A DNA stretch of 7,313 nucleotides from an uncultured Ellagibacter sp. (GCA_934661105.1 CAKUIV010000100.1:1-7313), one strand, 5' to 3'. Counted from the stretch's first letter, positions 1-5,703 are shown. Notes: generated from the letters alone by a model not told the origin. A program made the numbers and translations.

Positions 1-452
1 CCGCCGCCATAGCCGAGCCGATGGTTTTCCGCGTCGAATGCGACGAGGGGAACGATGGCGGCATCAATTTCGCACGCCTGCACGGGCGTGCATCCGGCAA
101 GGGAGGGGTCGTCTGGCGCGATCGCCTTCGCCGGGTGATCGAAGAACGCGCGTGGGCTTCCGTCGTCGGGAACGTTCCAGAACGTCATCGAAACGCCGCC
201 TTTCGGGGCTGTCATCATCACGGGGAACGCGCACTTCCATCCGCGAACTTGGGCTTCGGCCACGAAAGCAGAAAGGTCGACTTCGCTTCCCAAAGCGTAA
301 TACACGGCGATACGCGCGCTCGTGCGAAGGCGAGATTCAAGGCAGTGAAGCAGCTTGCCGCACGCGAGCTTGCTGCGCCGCTCTCGCTCGATCGTGTCGA
401 TGGCGTCGCGTTTCGCGATGATCTCTTTGCGCATGTTCTTTTTCTCGTTCAT
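1..452 (-). CDS. 5-formyltetrahydrofolate cyclo-ligase (5,10-methenyltetrahydrofolate synthetase), C-terminus cut by window edge
   Basis: This cytoplasmic enzyme uses ATP to convert 5-formyl-THF to 5,10-methenyl-THF, returning a folate storage form to one-carbon metabolism (fau/ygfA in E. coli, yqgN in Bacillus). Reading the minus strand from the ATG at 452 gives an open frame with no stop to the window edge (150 codons). The N-terminus MNEKKNMRKEIIAKRDAID has the basic helix typical of the family. Next come ARIAVYYALGSEVDL (the family's strand-plus-E-x-D region), CAFPVM, and finally AAIVPLVAFDAENHRLGYGGG. That last block is the RLGYGGGYYDR signature that binds substrate and phosphate, truncated here by the edge. 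Family proteins are usually 180-200 aa, so about 40-50 residues are missing. No good Shine-Dalgarno precedes the ATG; a TATACT box lies 8 nt upstream instead. Met7 (432-434) is a less likely start. The gene diverges from the antiporter gene. Confidence 0.9.
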   Translation of the reverse strand, partial: MNEKKNMRKEIIAKRDAIDTIERERRSKLACGKLLHCLESRLRTSARIAVYYALGSEVDLSAFVAEAQVRGWKCAFPVMMTAPKGGVSMTFWNVPDDGSPRAFFDHPAKAIAPDDPSLAGCTPVQACEIDAAIVPLVAFDAENHRLGYGG

Positions 453-460
453 GTCTAGCC

Positions 461-466
461 AGTATA
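461..466 (-). promoter_or_regulatory. Candidate -10 box (TATACT) of the 5-formyl-THF cyclo-ligase gene
   Basis: TATACT on the minus strand ends 8 nt before the ATG at 452. The usual -10 to start-site distance would place transcription initiation on, or within 2-3 nt of, the start codon, which means a leaderless mRNA. This fits the absence of a Shine-Dalgarno sequence. I see no recognisable -35 hexamer at 16-18 nt, so the call rests on the -10 match and its position. Confidence 0.45.
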
Positions 467-548
467 GGGAGTCGATTCGTTGCGCGGCGCTCTCCGAAAA
501 AAGTGCATATTTCAGTCGATGCGCAGCCTGAAAAGCCGCATACTAGTC

Positions 549-567
549 GCGTTCGTTTTTCGAACGC
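549..567. promoter_or_regulatory. Perfect inverted repeat GCGTTCG-TTTTT-CGAACGC upstream of the antiporter gene
   Basis: Seven-base arms at 549-555 and 561-567 are separated by five T's, 28 nt before the GTG start at 596. It could be a regulator's operator or a small hairpin in the 5' leader. It is too short and lacks the trailing T-run of a terminator. A weak promoter-like pair (TCGATG at 516-521, 17 nt, CATACT at 539-544) would start the mRNA right at this hairpin, but I give that pairing little weight. Confidence 0.4.
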
Positions 568-582
568 ACTATCGGCTTCGTC

Positions 583-588
583 GGAGGG
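583..588 (+). promoter_or_regulatory. Shine-Dalgarno GGAGGG that fixes the antiporter start
   Basis: GGAGGG lies 7 nt before GTG at 596-598. The open frame continues 31 codons further upstream, to a GTG at 503, but that extension is hydrophilic, unlike the family N-terminus, and has no comparable ribosome binding site. An in-frame TTG at 590 is too close to this Shine-Dalgarno to be used. Confidence 0.85.
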
Positions 589-595
589 ATTGCAA

Positions 596-2263
596 GTGGA
601 AGGCTTCGACCTTATCAGCACGGGCATCTGGTCCATTGTGCCGCCGCTCTTGGCGTTGGGTCTCGCTCTCATCACGAAAGAGGTGTACTCATCGCTCACG
701 ATCGGCGTGCTCATGGGCATGGTCATCTACCAGTTCACGCTGAACGGTGCGGGCGTCGAGCAAGTCATCGATGCGTTCGCCATGCTTCCGCAGATGATGG
801 CGGAGCAGATATCGTCGAACGGCGCGCTGTTGTTGTTCCTTGCCCTATTGGGCGCGCTTACCGTGGTGATAGCCATTGCCGGCGGCTCGCGTGCGTACGC
901 CGAATGGGTGTCGAAGCATGTGAAGAACGCGCGGCTGGCGTCGATTCTCACGGCGATTCTCGGCATTCTCATCTTCGTCGACGACTACTTCAATTGTCTG
1001 ACGGTCGGCGCGGTCATGCGTCCCATCACCGACAAGTTCCATATCAGCCGCGAGAAACTGGCGTGGATCATCGATTCGACGGCAGCCCCTATTTGCATCA
1101 TCGCGCCGGTGTCGTCGTGGGCGGTCGCTGTGGGCGGGTATCTGGGCGACGACGGTTTCTCGACGTTCGTGCAGTCCATCCCGTACAACTTCTATGCGCT
1201 GCTCACCATTTTCTTCGTGTTCTTCATGCTCATCAGCAAGTGGGATTTCGGGTCGATGCGCGCCGCCGAGGAAGCGGCGGCGGCCGACCATGAGGCGCGC
1301 GATATCCCGCGTGAGGGAAGCGCCCTTGCCGCCGTGTCCGCGACGGGTCTTCCCGACAAGCACGTCGAGTCCTACGATGCCGACCACCCCGGCGTGCCGT
1401 CCGTCGTCACCGAGGAAGCGGACATCGACGATGCGGCGTCGGGCGCGGTTGACGAGTACAAGGGCCTGAACATTTCCGACAAGGGGCGTGTGTTCGACCT
1501 GGTTGTTCCTATCGTCGTTTTGATCGTGTTCTCAATCTTGGGGATGCTCTACACAGGTGGGTTCTTCAAGGGCGTCGACTTTGCGACGGCTGTCGGCGAG
1601 AACCCGGTTGGCGGTCTGTGCATCGGCGCATGCGTGGCGCTCGTTGTCGCGGCGGCGATGTTCCTCCCGCGTAAGCTTACGACGCTCCAGGGTTTCATCG
1701 AAGGCATATCCGAAGGCGTTCGCTCCATGGTCGGCGCCATCATGATCCTTGTGCTGGCGTGGAGCTTGGGCGGCCTGTGCCGCCATTTGCTCGGCACCGG
1801 TGAATTCGTAAGCTCGACGCTCACGGGGTTGGGCGTTGGCCTGGCCTTGCTGCCGGCGATCTTCTTCCTTGTGGCGGCGTTCATCGGCTTCGCCATGGGT
1901 ACTTCATGGGGCACGATCGCGCTTATGCTTCCCATCGTGCTCGGCGTGTTCCCGGCAGACGATCCGCTTTATCTTGTTGCCATCGGATCAACCCTCGCGG
2001 GTGCTGTGTATGGCGACCATATCTCGCCGATTTCCGATACGACGATCTTGTCCTCGGCAGGCGCGAAGTGCAACCACTTGCGTCATGTGGCAACCCAGAT
2101 TCCCTACGCGACGGTTGTTATGGTGTCGTGCTTCATCGGCTATATCGTGGCCGGGTTTACTGCGAACCCGTGGATTTCGCTCGTGCTCGGTATGGTGATT
2201 ATCGTTGTCGCCGTATTCGCGCTGCATAAGCTCCGCTTCGGCGCGAAGGCGGCGACGAAATAG
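596..2263 (+). CDS. NhaC-family Na+/H+ antiporter (555 aa, GTG start)
   Basis: This is an integral membrane secondary transporter of the NhaC (Na_H_antiporter, ion transporter) family, exchanging Na+ for H+ or, in some relatives, for organic acids. With the GTG start, the hydrophobic helices begin at once (GFDLISTGIWSIVPPLLALG). Two family landmarks are visible. In the first half are FVDDYFN (D129-D130) followed by VGAVMRPITDKF and DSTAAPICIIAPVSSW (160-175). In the second half are GTSWGT (about 435-440) and GDHISPISDTT (473-483), as expected for a pseudo-repeated fold with two discontinuous motifs. Between the halves (about 216-299) sits a hydrophilic, acidic, alanine-rich segment of roughly 84 residues, presumably a cytoplasmic loop. 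The C-terminus ends KLRFGAKAATK. It diverges from the folate gene and converges on the metal transport operon, so it is probably monocistronic. The exact exchanged substrate cannot be read from sequence; arginine/ornithine or malate/lactate exchange is less likely than Na+/H+. Confidence 0.88.
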   Translation: MEGFDLISTGIWSIVPPLLALGLALITKEVYSSLTIGVLMGMVIYQFTLNGAGVEQVIDAFAMLPQMMAEQISSNGALLLFLALLGALTVVIAIAGGSRAYAEWVSKHVKNARLASILTAILGILIFVDDYFNCLTVGAVMRPITDKFHISREKLAWIIDSTAAPICIIAPVSSWAVAVGGYLGDDGFSTFVQSIPYNFYALLTIFFVFFMLISKWDFGSMRAAEEAAAADHEARDIPREGSALAAVSATGLPDKHVESYDADHPGVPSVVTEEADIDDAASGAVDEYKGLNISDKGRVFDLVVPIVVLIVFSILGMLYTGGFFKGVDFATAVGENPVGGLCIGACVALVVAAAMFLPRKLTTLQGFIEGISEGVRSMVGAIMILVLAWSLGGLCRHLLGTGEFVSSTLTGLGVGLALLPAIFFLVAAFIGFAMGTSWGTIALMLPIVLGVFPADDPLYLVAIGSTLAGAVYGDHISPISDTTILSSAGAKCNHLRHVATQIPYATVVMVSCFIGYIVAGFTANPWISLVLGMVIIVVAVFALHKLRFGAKAATK

Positions 2264-2321
2264 ACCGAAGCACCACGTAAGGGAACACGGCGCAGCTCTT
2301 CCGAAAGAAGCCTAAACCGAA

Positions 2322-2361
2322 ACGAGCCTCCATGAATCGCTGGCCGATCATGGGGGCTCGT
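2322..2361. terminator. Hairpin in the convergent gap, probably a bidirectional terminator
   Basis: Arms 2322-2335 (ACGAGCCTCCATGA) and 2348-2361 (TCATGGGGGCTCGT) pair over 14 bp with a single T-G wobble around a 12-nt loop. The hairpin sits between the antiporter stop (2263) and the Nramp-related gene's stop (2395-2397), both of which read toward it. On the minus strand it is followed by TTTCGGTTT, an interrupted T-run. On the plus strand the tail is only GCTTTGCTT. The structure is strong but the tails are imperfect. Confidence 0.65.
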
Positions 2362-2362
2362 G

Positions 2363-2378
2363 CTTTGCTTGGGCAAAG
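2363..2378. terminator. Second small hairpin in the convergent gap
   Basis: CTTTGC (2363-2368) and GCAAAG (2373-2378) form a perfect 6-bp stem with a 4-nt loop, one base from the larger hairpin and 16 bp past the end of the Nramp-related gene. On its own it is weak and has no T-run. It may add to termination or simply help protect the 3' end of the mRNA. Confidence 0.3.
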
Positions 2379-2394
2379 GGAAAGAGCGCGCTTG

Positions 2395-3780
2395 CTATTC
2401 GATTCCGAGCACTTGCATGACGAGCAAGGCCACGGTGAGCACGGTCACGATGCCGACCGTTACCCAGATGAGCGCACGCGACAGGGGCTTCGATCGGAAT
2501 GCTCCCATGATGTGCTTGTCGGATGCGATGATGGCCATGAAGACGAGCAGCACGGGCAGGATGATGCCGTTCACGAACTGGGCGGTGAGCATGATTCCCA
2601 TGAGGTTCATGTTGGGGATGAGCACGACCACGGCGCCGATCACGATGACGAAGGTGAAGATGCTTTTGAACATGGGCGCTTCACGCCACTTGAACGACAC
2701 GCCTGCCTCCCAGCCGAACGCTTCGCAGATAACGAACGCTGTCGTAAGCGGCAGAACGCATGCGGCAAGGAACGATGCCGCCACCAGGCCGATCGCGAAA
2801 AGGGCTTCGGCGTACTGTCCTGCAAAGGGGGCAAGTGCGCGTGCGGCCGCCTCGGCGCTGTCGACCTCGATGCCCTGCGGGTAGAGCACCGCTCCCGTCG
2901 TCACGATGATGAACCATGCCACGAGGCATGCGGCGATGGTTCCTGAAACCGCGTCGACTTTCTGTTCGAACAACTCGTTGGTCGTGGTGCCCTTCTCGAC
3001 GACATTGCTTTGCGTGAAGAACATCATCCACGGGGCGATCGTGGTGCCGATCATGGCGATGACGAGCGACACCCAGCTCACGCCGCCGGTGATTTGCGGA
3101 ACAACGGTCGAGGTGAGTGCGTCGTTCCAGTTGGGTTGTGCGAGTACCGCGGCGATGATGTAGGTGACGAACACAAGCGAGAGCGCCAGAAACACGTTCT
3201 GCACGCGCTTGTAGCTTCCGCCCACGATGAGCAGCCATACAGCTCCTGCGGCAACGGGGACCGAAACGTACTTCGGCACACCGAACATCTCCATACCCGA
3301 CGCAATGCCGGCGAACTCGGAAAACGTTGTGGCGACATTGCCGATGAGCAGGGCGAACATAGCAAGAGCGGCAAGGCGGATGCCAAAGCGCTCGCGGATA
3401 AGGGCCGCGAAGCCTTTGCCGGTCGCCGCACCCATGCGCGATGCGGTTGTCTGCACGACGATGAGCAGGATGCACATGATGGGGATAACCCACAGCGTCG
3501 TGAATCCGAACTTCGCGCCCGCCGTCGAGTAGGTTGAAATGCCGCCGGCATCGTTTCCCGCCATTGCGGTGATGATGCCCGGTCCCATTGCGGCGAGGAT
3601 AAGCAGCAACCGGCTCTTTTTCTTGCTTTCCTGTTCCGGCGCACCAGTATCCGACCGCGGCTTTTCAGGCTGCTTCGAAACGTGCGCCTTACCGCTTACG
3701 CCGAACGCTTTGGGCGATACGGCGAGTGCCTTCTTATCCGTGCCGGCCTCAGCGGTTGGCTTTGTTTTCCCGAACACCAT
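2395..3780 (-). CDS. Nramp-related transporter, probable Mg2+ transporter of the NRMT group (461 aa)
   Basis: A polytopic membrane protein of the SLC11/Nramp fold. A lysine-rich hydrophilic tail (1-57) precedes TM1, which reads AAMGPGIITAMAGNDAGGIS. Against the classical motif DPGN, the Asp is kept (D77), Pro becomes Ala78 and Asn becomes Gly80. In TM6 the usual MPHN is replaced by A249-P250-W251-M252, so the metal-coordinating methionine that favours Mn2+/Fe2+ is gone. These substitutions are typical of Nramp-related Mg2+ transporters (described for Clostridium acetobutylicum, and structurally for an Eggerthella lenta homologue), so Mg2+ rather than Mn2+ is the inferred substrate. The start codon lies 3 bp after the stop of the MgtE-like gene. 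Its ribosome site (GGAG) is inside that gene's last codons, which points to translational coupling. Automated annotation would probably call it MntH/divalent metal transporter; the family is certain, the ion is inferred. Confidence 0.88.
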   Translation of the reverse strand: MVFGKTKPTAEAGTDKKALAVSPKAFGVSGKAHVSKQPEKPRSDTGAPEQESKKKSRLLLILAAMGPGIITAMAGNDAGGISTYSTAGAKFGFTTLWVIPIMCILLIVVQTTASRMGAATGKGFAALIRERFGIRLAALAMFALLIGNVATTFSEFAGIASGMEMFGVPKYVSVPVAAGAVWLLIVGGSYKRVQNVFLALSLVFVTYIIAAVLAQPNWNDALTSTVVPQITGGVSWVSLVIAMIGTTIAPWMMFFTQSNVVEKGTTTNELFEQKVDAVSGTIAACLVAWFIIVTTGAVLYPQGIEVDSAEAAARALAPFAGQYAEALFAIGLVAASFLAACVLPLTTAFVICEAFGWEAGVSFKWREAPMFKSIFTFVIVIGAVVVLIPNMNLMGIMLTAQFVNGIILPVLLVFMAIIASDKHIMGAFRSKPLSRALIWVTVGIVTVLTVALLVMQVLGIE

Positions 3781-3783
3781 GGT

Positions 3784-5136
3784 TTAGCTCCATGAATAGC
3801 CGATAATCTGGAACAACACGAGGGTGTAGAGCACGAGGAACAGGATTGCCGCCACGGTGATTCCCACGCCGAGCAGCACGTTGTTCCTCGTCTTGTCTCC
3901 GGCGACGTCGTCTTCGATGGCGTCCCATGCGTCGTCGGTGGTGACGATGCCCAAAAGCTTGCCGCGCTCGTCGACGACGGGCATGGCGGGCAGCTCGTAT
4001 TTGAAGATGTCGGCTGCGATGTCGTCTTCCGTTTCGTCGGGCGAGGCCGTGATGAGATCGGTGTACATGATGTCATGCATGAGTTTGCTGTCGTCGGTAA
4101 GGACGAGCGTGCGCAACGACGACACGCCGACGAGCTTCCCGTATTCGTCGAGCACGTAGACGTAGTGCACGGTAGGGTGCTCTTCGGGCAGCTCGCGCAG
4201 CACCTCGATCGTCTGACGCACGGTGTAGGTGTCCTGCACGGCGACGAACTGCGTGGTCATCATGCCGCCCGCGGTGCCGTCCTTGTATCCGAGGAGGCGG
4301 CGGATTTCGGCCGCATCCTCAACGCCCATCAGGCGCAAAAGCGCTTCGGCCTTCTCGTAGGAAAGGTCGCGCACGATGTCGACGGCGTCGTCGGGGTCCA
4401 TGTTGCCGAGGACGTTTGCGGCCTTGGCGTCGTCGAGGTCCTCGATGAAGTCGGCCTGGTATTCGTCTTCCATCTCGGAGATGGCTTCGGTTGCCTGGTT
4501 CTCGTCGAGATGTTTGAACACGTTGGCGCGTTGCTGCGGGTCAAGCTGCTCCAAGATGTCGGCGACGTCTGCGGGGTGCAACTCGTCAAGGCGCTTGTGC
4601 GTGACGGAAAGCTGCACCTCGGAGAGGTCGCGATCGAGCAGGTCCATGTAGTTCCACGCGATGATCTTCTCGTCGATCTGCTTGTGGAATGTCTTCGCTA
4701 CCTTGACCACCGCGCGCTCGAGCCAAGGGGCAAGGCCGCGCAGGATGCCTCGGATGCCGACTTCGGCACCGAGAAGTCGCAGCTGGTTGCCCGATTGGGA
4801 AAGTTTCAGGTCGTTTACGCGCACGACCTTAAGTCCTTGCGTGTCGACGATCTGCCGGTCCATAAGGTCGCGCGCAAGCAAAACCTCGTCAGGTTGGAGA
4901 TAGCTGAAACGGATGTCTTTTGCCTCGACGCTGAGCTTGATTCCCTCGCCGTCGAACTCGTCGACGTACTTGCGCCAGGAAATCATGAAGGGGACTTTGC
5001 CCGGCCCTTGGAACGCAAGGCTGGTTATGCGGGGAAACACCTCGCCGGTTGAGATGGCGAGGTCTGAAATAGTGCCGATTTTCTCGCCGGCGAAATCCAC
5101 GACGGGCTTCCCCAGCATTTGGGATAGATAAAGCAT
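3784..5136 (-). CDS. MgtE-like Mg2+-sensing regulatory protein: PRC-barrel-like, MgtE_N and CBS pair with one C-terminal TM helix (450 aa)
   Basis: The N-terminus MLYLSQMLGKPVVDFAGEKI resembles a PRC-barrel domain (about 1-70), and a second similar unit (about 82-130) contains LMDRQIVDTQGLKVV. Residues about 178-280 match the MgtE N domain: LHPADVADILEQLDP followed by acidic helices (EMEDEY, EDLDD, NMDPDDAVDIVRDL). TAGGMMT (288-294) opens a CBS pair (about 285-410). In MgtE these two domains bind Mg2+ and close the channel at high Mg2+. Here the five-helix MgtE transport domain is missing. Instead a single hydrophobic helix (about 419-445) anchors the protein, with the sensor presumably in the cytoplasm. 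So it is not a transporter by itself; the coupled downstream Nramp-related gene suggests it gates or stabilises that transporter. ATG at 5136 is preceded by AAGGGAG with a 4-nt gap. The domain assignment is firm, the gating role is inferred. Confidence 0.88.
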   Translation of the reverse strand: MLYLSQMLGKPVVDFAGEKIGTISDLAISTGEVFPRITSLAFQGPGKVPFMISWRKYVDEFDGEGIKLSVEAKDIRFSYLQPDEVLLARDLMDRQIVDTQGLKVVRVNDLKLSQSGNQLRLLGAEVGIRGILRGLAPWLERAVVKVAKTFHKQIDEKIIAWNYMDLLDRDLSEVQLSVTHKRLDELHPADVADILEQLDPQQRANVFKHLDENQATEAISEMEDEYQADFIEDLDDAKAANVLGNMDPDDAVDIVRDLSYEKAEALLRLMGVEDAAEIRRLLGYKDGTAGGMMTTQFVAVQDTYTVRQTIEVLRELPEEHPTVHYVYVLDEYGKLVGVSSLRTLVLTDDSKLMHDIMYTDLITASPDETEDDIAADIFKYELPAMPVVDERGKLLGIVTTDDAWDAIEDDVAGDKTRNNVLLGVGITVAAILFLVLYTLVLFQIIGYSWS

Positions 5137-5162
5137 GGCGCTCCCTTACTCAATTATGCGCC
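5137..5162 (-). promoter_or_regulatory. Possible hairpin around the ribosome binding site of the MgtE-like gene
   Basis: On the minus strand GGCGC (5162-5158) can pair with GCGCC (5141-5137). The second arm lies between the Shine-Dalgarno GGGAG (5145-5141) and the ATG at 5136. Formation would crowd or hide the initiation site. The stem is only 5 bp with a 16-nt loop, so this is a candidate only. Confidence 0.3.
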
Positions 5163-5185
5163 CCTTGGCTTTGGAATCGTACCAC

Positions 5186-5252
5186 GCCGATAATTCGGCC
5201 TGGGTAAAATCTTCGTCAAGCAGGGATGCATCGCAGTCGTCGCTCCGACTGC
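5186..5252 (-). promoter_or_regulatory. Structured leader elements upstream of the Mg2+ transport operon
   Basis: Two hairpins lie in the roughly 200-bp leader: a perfect 7-bp stem (5233-5239 with 5246-5252, 6-nt loop) and a perfect 5-bp stem (5186-5190 with 5195-5199, 4-nt loop). Neither is followed by a T-run, so neither is a plain terminator. I looked for the conserved blocks of the Mg2+ M-box (ykoK) riboswitch and do not see them. No convincing promoter hexamers were found between the upstream terminator and the gene. Confidence 0.35.
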
Positions 5253-5334
5253 CAGAGAAAGAAGGAGCCGGAGAACTACATACTGTGAGGCTTGTGTTTT
5301 CGAACCTTCAAGTACGTGCCTTTCCTCCAACAAT

Positions 5335-5371
5335 AAAAAAACCGCACGTGTTGGTTGCCCAATCGTTGCGG
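5335..5371 (-). terminator. Intrinsic terminator of the tRNA-Arg unit
   Basis: On the minus strand, CCGCA-A-CG followed by an inner TTGG-GCAA-CCAA stem-loop pairs back to CGTGCGG (5371 down to 5342), then runs into seven T's (5341-5335). The stem has one bulge and a small internal loop but a GC-rich base and a clean T-run. It begins 16 nt after the tRNA's CCA end and separates the tRNA from the Mg2+ transport operon on the same strand. Confidence 0.85.
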
Positions 5372-5387
5372 AATAATACGGCTGAAA

Positions 5388-5464
5388 TGGTGCGCCATGA
5401 GGGATTCGAACCCCCGGCGTACTGATTCGTAGTCAGTCCCTCTATCCAGCTGAGGTAATGGCGC
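5388..5464 (-). tRNA. tRNA-Arg (anticodon ACG)
   Basis: This 77-nt gene folds fully. The acceptor stem is GCGCCAT/ATGGCGC, with discriminator A and an encoded CCA. The D stem is CCTC/GAGG with loop AGCTGGATA. The anticodon stem is ACTGA/TCAGT with loop CTACGAA, placing ACG at 5430-5428. The variable loop is the 5-nt ACGCC. The T stem is GGGGG/CCCTC (one G-T pair) with loop TTCGAAT. A34 is normally deaminated to inosine by TadA, so this tRNA would read CGU, CGC and CGA. It has its own promoter (5485-5513) and terminator (5335-5371), so it is a single-gene unit. Confidence 0.97.
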
Positions 5465-5484
5465 ACTTCCAAACAGCAACGGTT

Positions 5485-5513
5485 ATTATGCCATCGGTAC
5501 AGGGCGGTGTCAA
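5485..5513 (-). promoter_or_regulatory. Housekeeping sigma promoter of tRNA-Arg
   Basis: On the minus strand a perfect TTGACA (-35, 5513-5508) is followed by exactly 17 nt and CATAAT (-10, 5490-5485). Transcription would start about 12-15 nt before the mature tRNA 5' end at 5464. Near-consensus hexamers with optimal spacing fit strong, stable-RNA expression. Confidence 0.88.
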
Positions 5514-5623
5514 CAGCATTCCTCACTTTTTTTCGAAAAGTTGGCGGAAAGGCGTTCCGGGGCTGCGCTTCGGGCTTATGGAGGCGGTTTCCACGACCGG
5601 TTCGCCATTGCTGCGCCCGTCAC

Positions 5624-5652
5624 CGCTCACGCATTTTTATGGAGCGTGGGCG
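5624..5652. promoter_or_regulatory. Inverted repeat upstream of the citrate synthase promoter
   Basis: CGCTCACGC (5624-5632) and GCGTGGGCG (5644-5652) pair over 9 bp with one T-G pair around an 11-nt A/T-rich loop. It lies 31 bp upstream of the candidate -10 box of the citrate synthase gene, so it is probably not transcribed with that gene. It may be an operator. It could also end rightward transcription, though no T-run follows. Confidence 0.35.
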
Positions 5653-5683
5653 TAGCGGCGAGGTGCCGTGTGCGAACGGGCGG

Positions 5684-5689
5684 TATCAT
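5684..5689 (+). promoter_or_regulatory. Candidate -10 box (TATCAT) of citrate synthase
   Basis: TATCAT matches the -10 consensus in five of six positions and would start the mRNA about 20 nt before the ATG at 5717, leaving room for the Shine-Dalgarno at 5704-5710. No clear -35 is visible at 16-18 nt, so an activator or a weak promoter is possible. Confidence 0.4.
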
Positions 5690-5703
5690 TGCCTAATTCG
5701 AGC

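Noticed and set aside
480..511. Promoter TTGCGC / CATATT for the antiporter gene
   Set aside because: The hexamers are plausible separately, but the 20-nt spacing is outside the 16-18 nt range and the -35 is weak.
503..595. Extended N-terminus of the antiporter from the first in-frame start
   Set aside because: A strong Shine-Dalgarno at 583-588 sets the start at GTG 596. The extra 31 residues are polar and precede a natural family N-terminus.
2332..2946. 204-codon plus-strand frame rich in His, Asp and Glu
   Set aside because: It is antisense to the Nramp-related gene and starts inside the terminator hairpin. The composition is an artefact of the opposite strand's codons.
4075..5052. 325-codon open frame on the plus strand
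   Set aside because: It lies wholly antisense to the MgtE-like gene, whose domains are clear. Its Val/His/Asp-rich composition is what the complement of GC-rich coding sequence gives, and it has no recognisable motif.
5276..5310. Eleven-codon TTG leader peptide rich in Lys/His (minus strand)
   Set aside because: It has a purine-rich GGAGGA upstream, but the 11-nt spacing is poor and nothing else supports translation.
5137..5334. M-box (ykoK) Mg2+ riboswitch upstream of the Mg2+ operon
   Set aside because: Specifically looked for because relatives of the transporter can be under M-box control, but the conserved M-box blocks are not visible and the stems present are too short.
5135..5425. 96-codon plus-strand frame across the MgtE-like leader, terminator and tRNA
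   Set aside because: It reads through the antisense strand of a tRNA and an intrinsic terminator; its VRHEGFEPPAY end is a well-known tRNA-derived translation artefact.
5371..5464. tRNA-Arg 3' end as an integration (att) site
   Set aside because: tRNA genes are common att sites, but there is no second copy of the tRNA end, no integrase and no foreign-looking DNA in the window.
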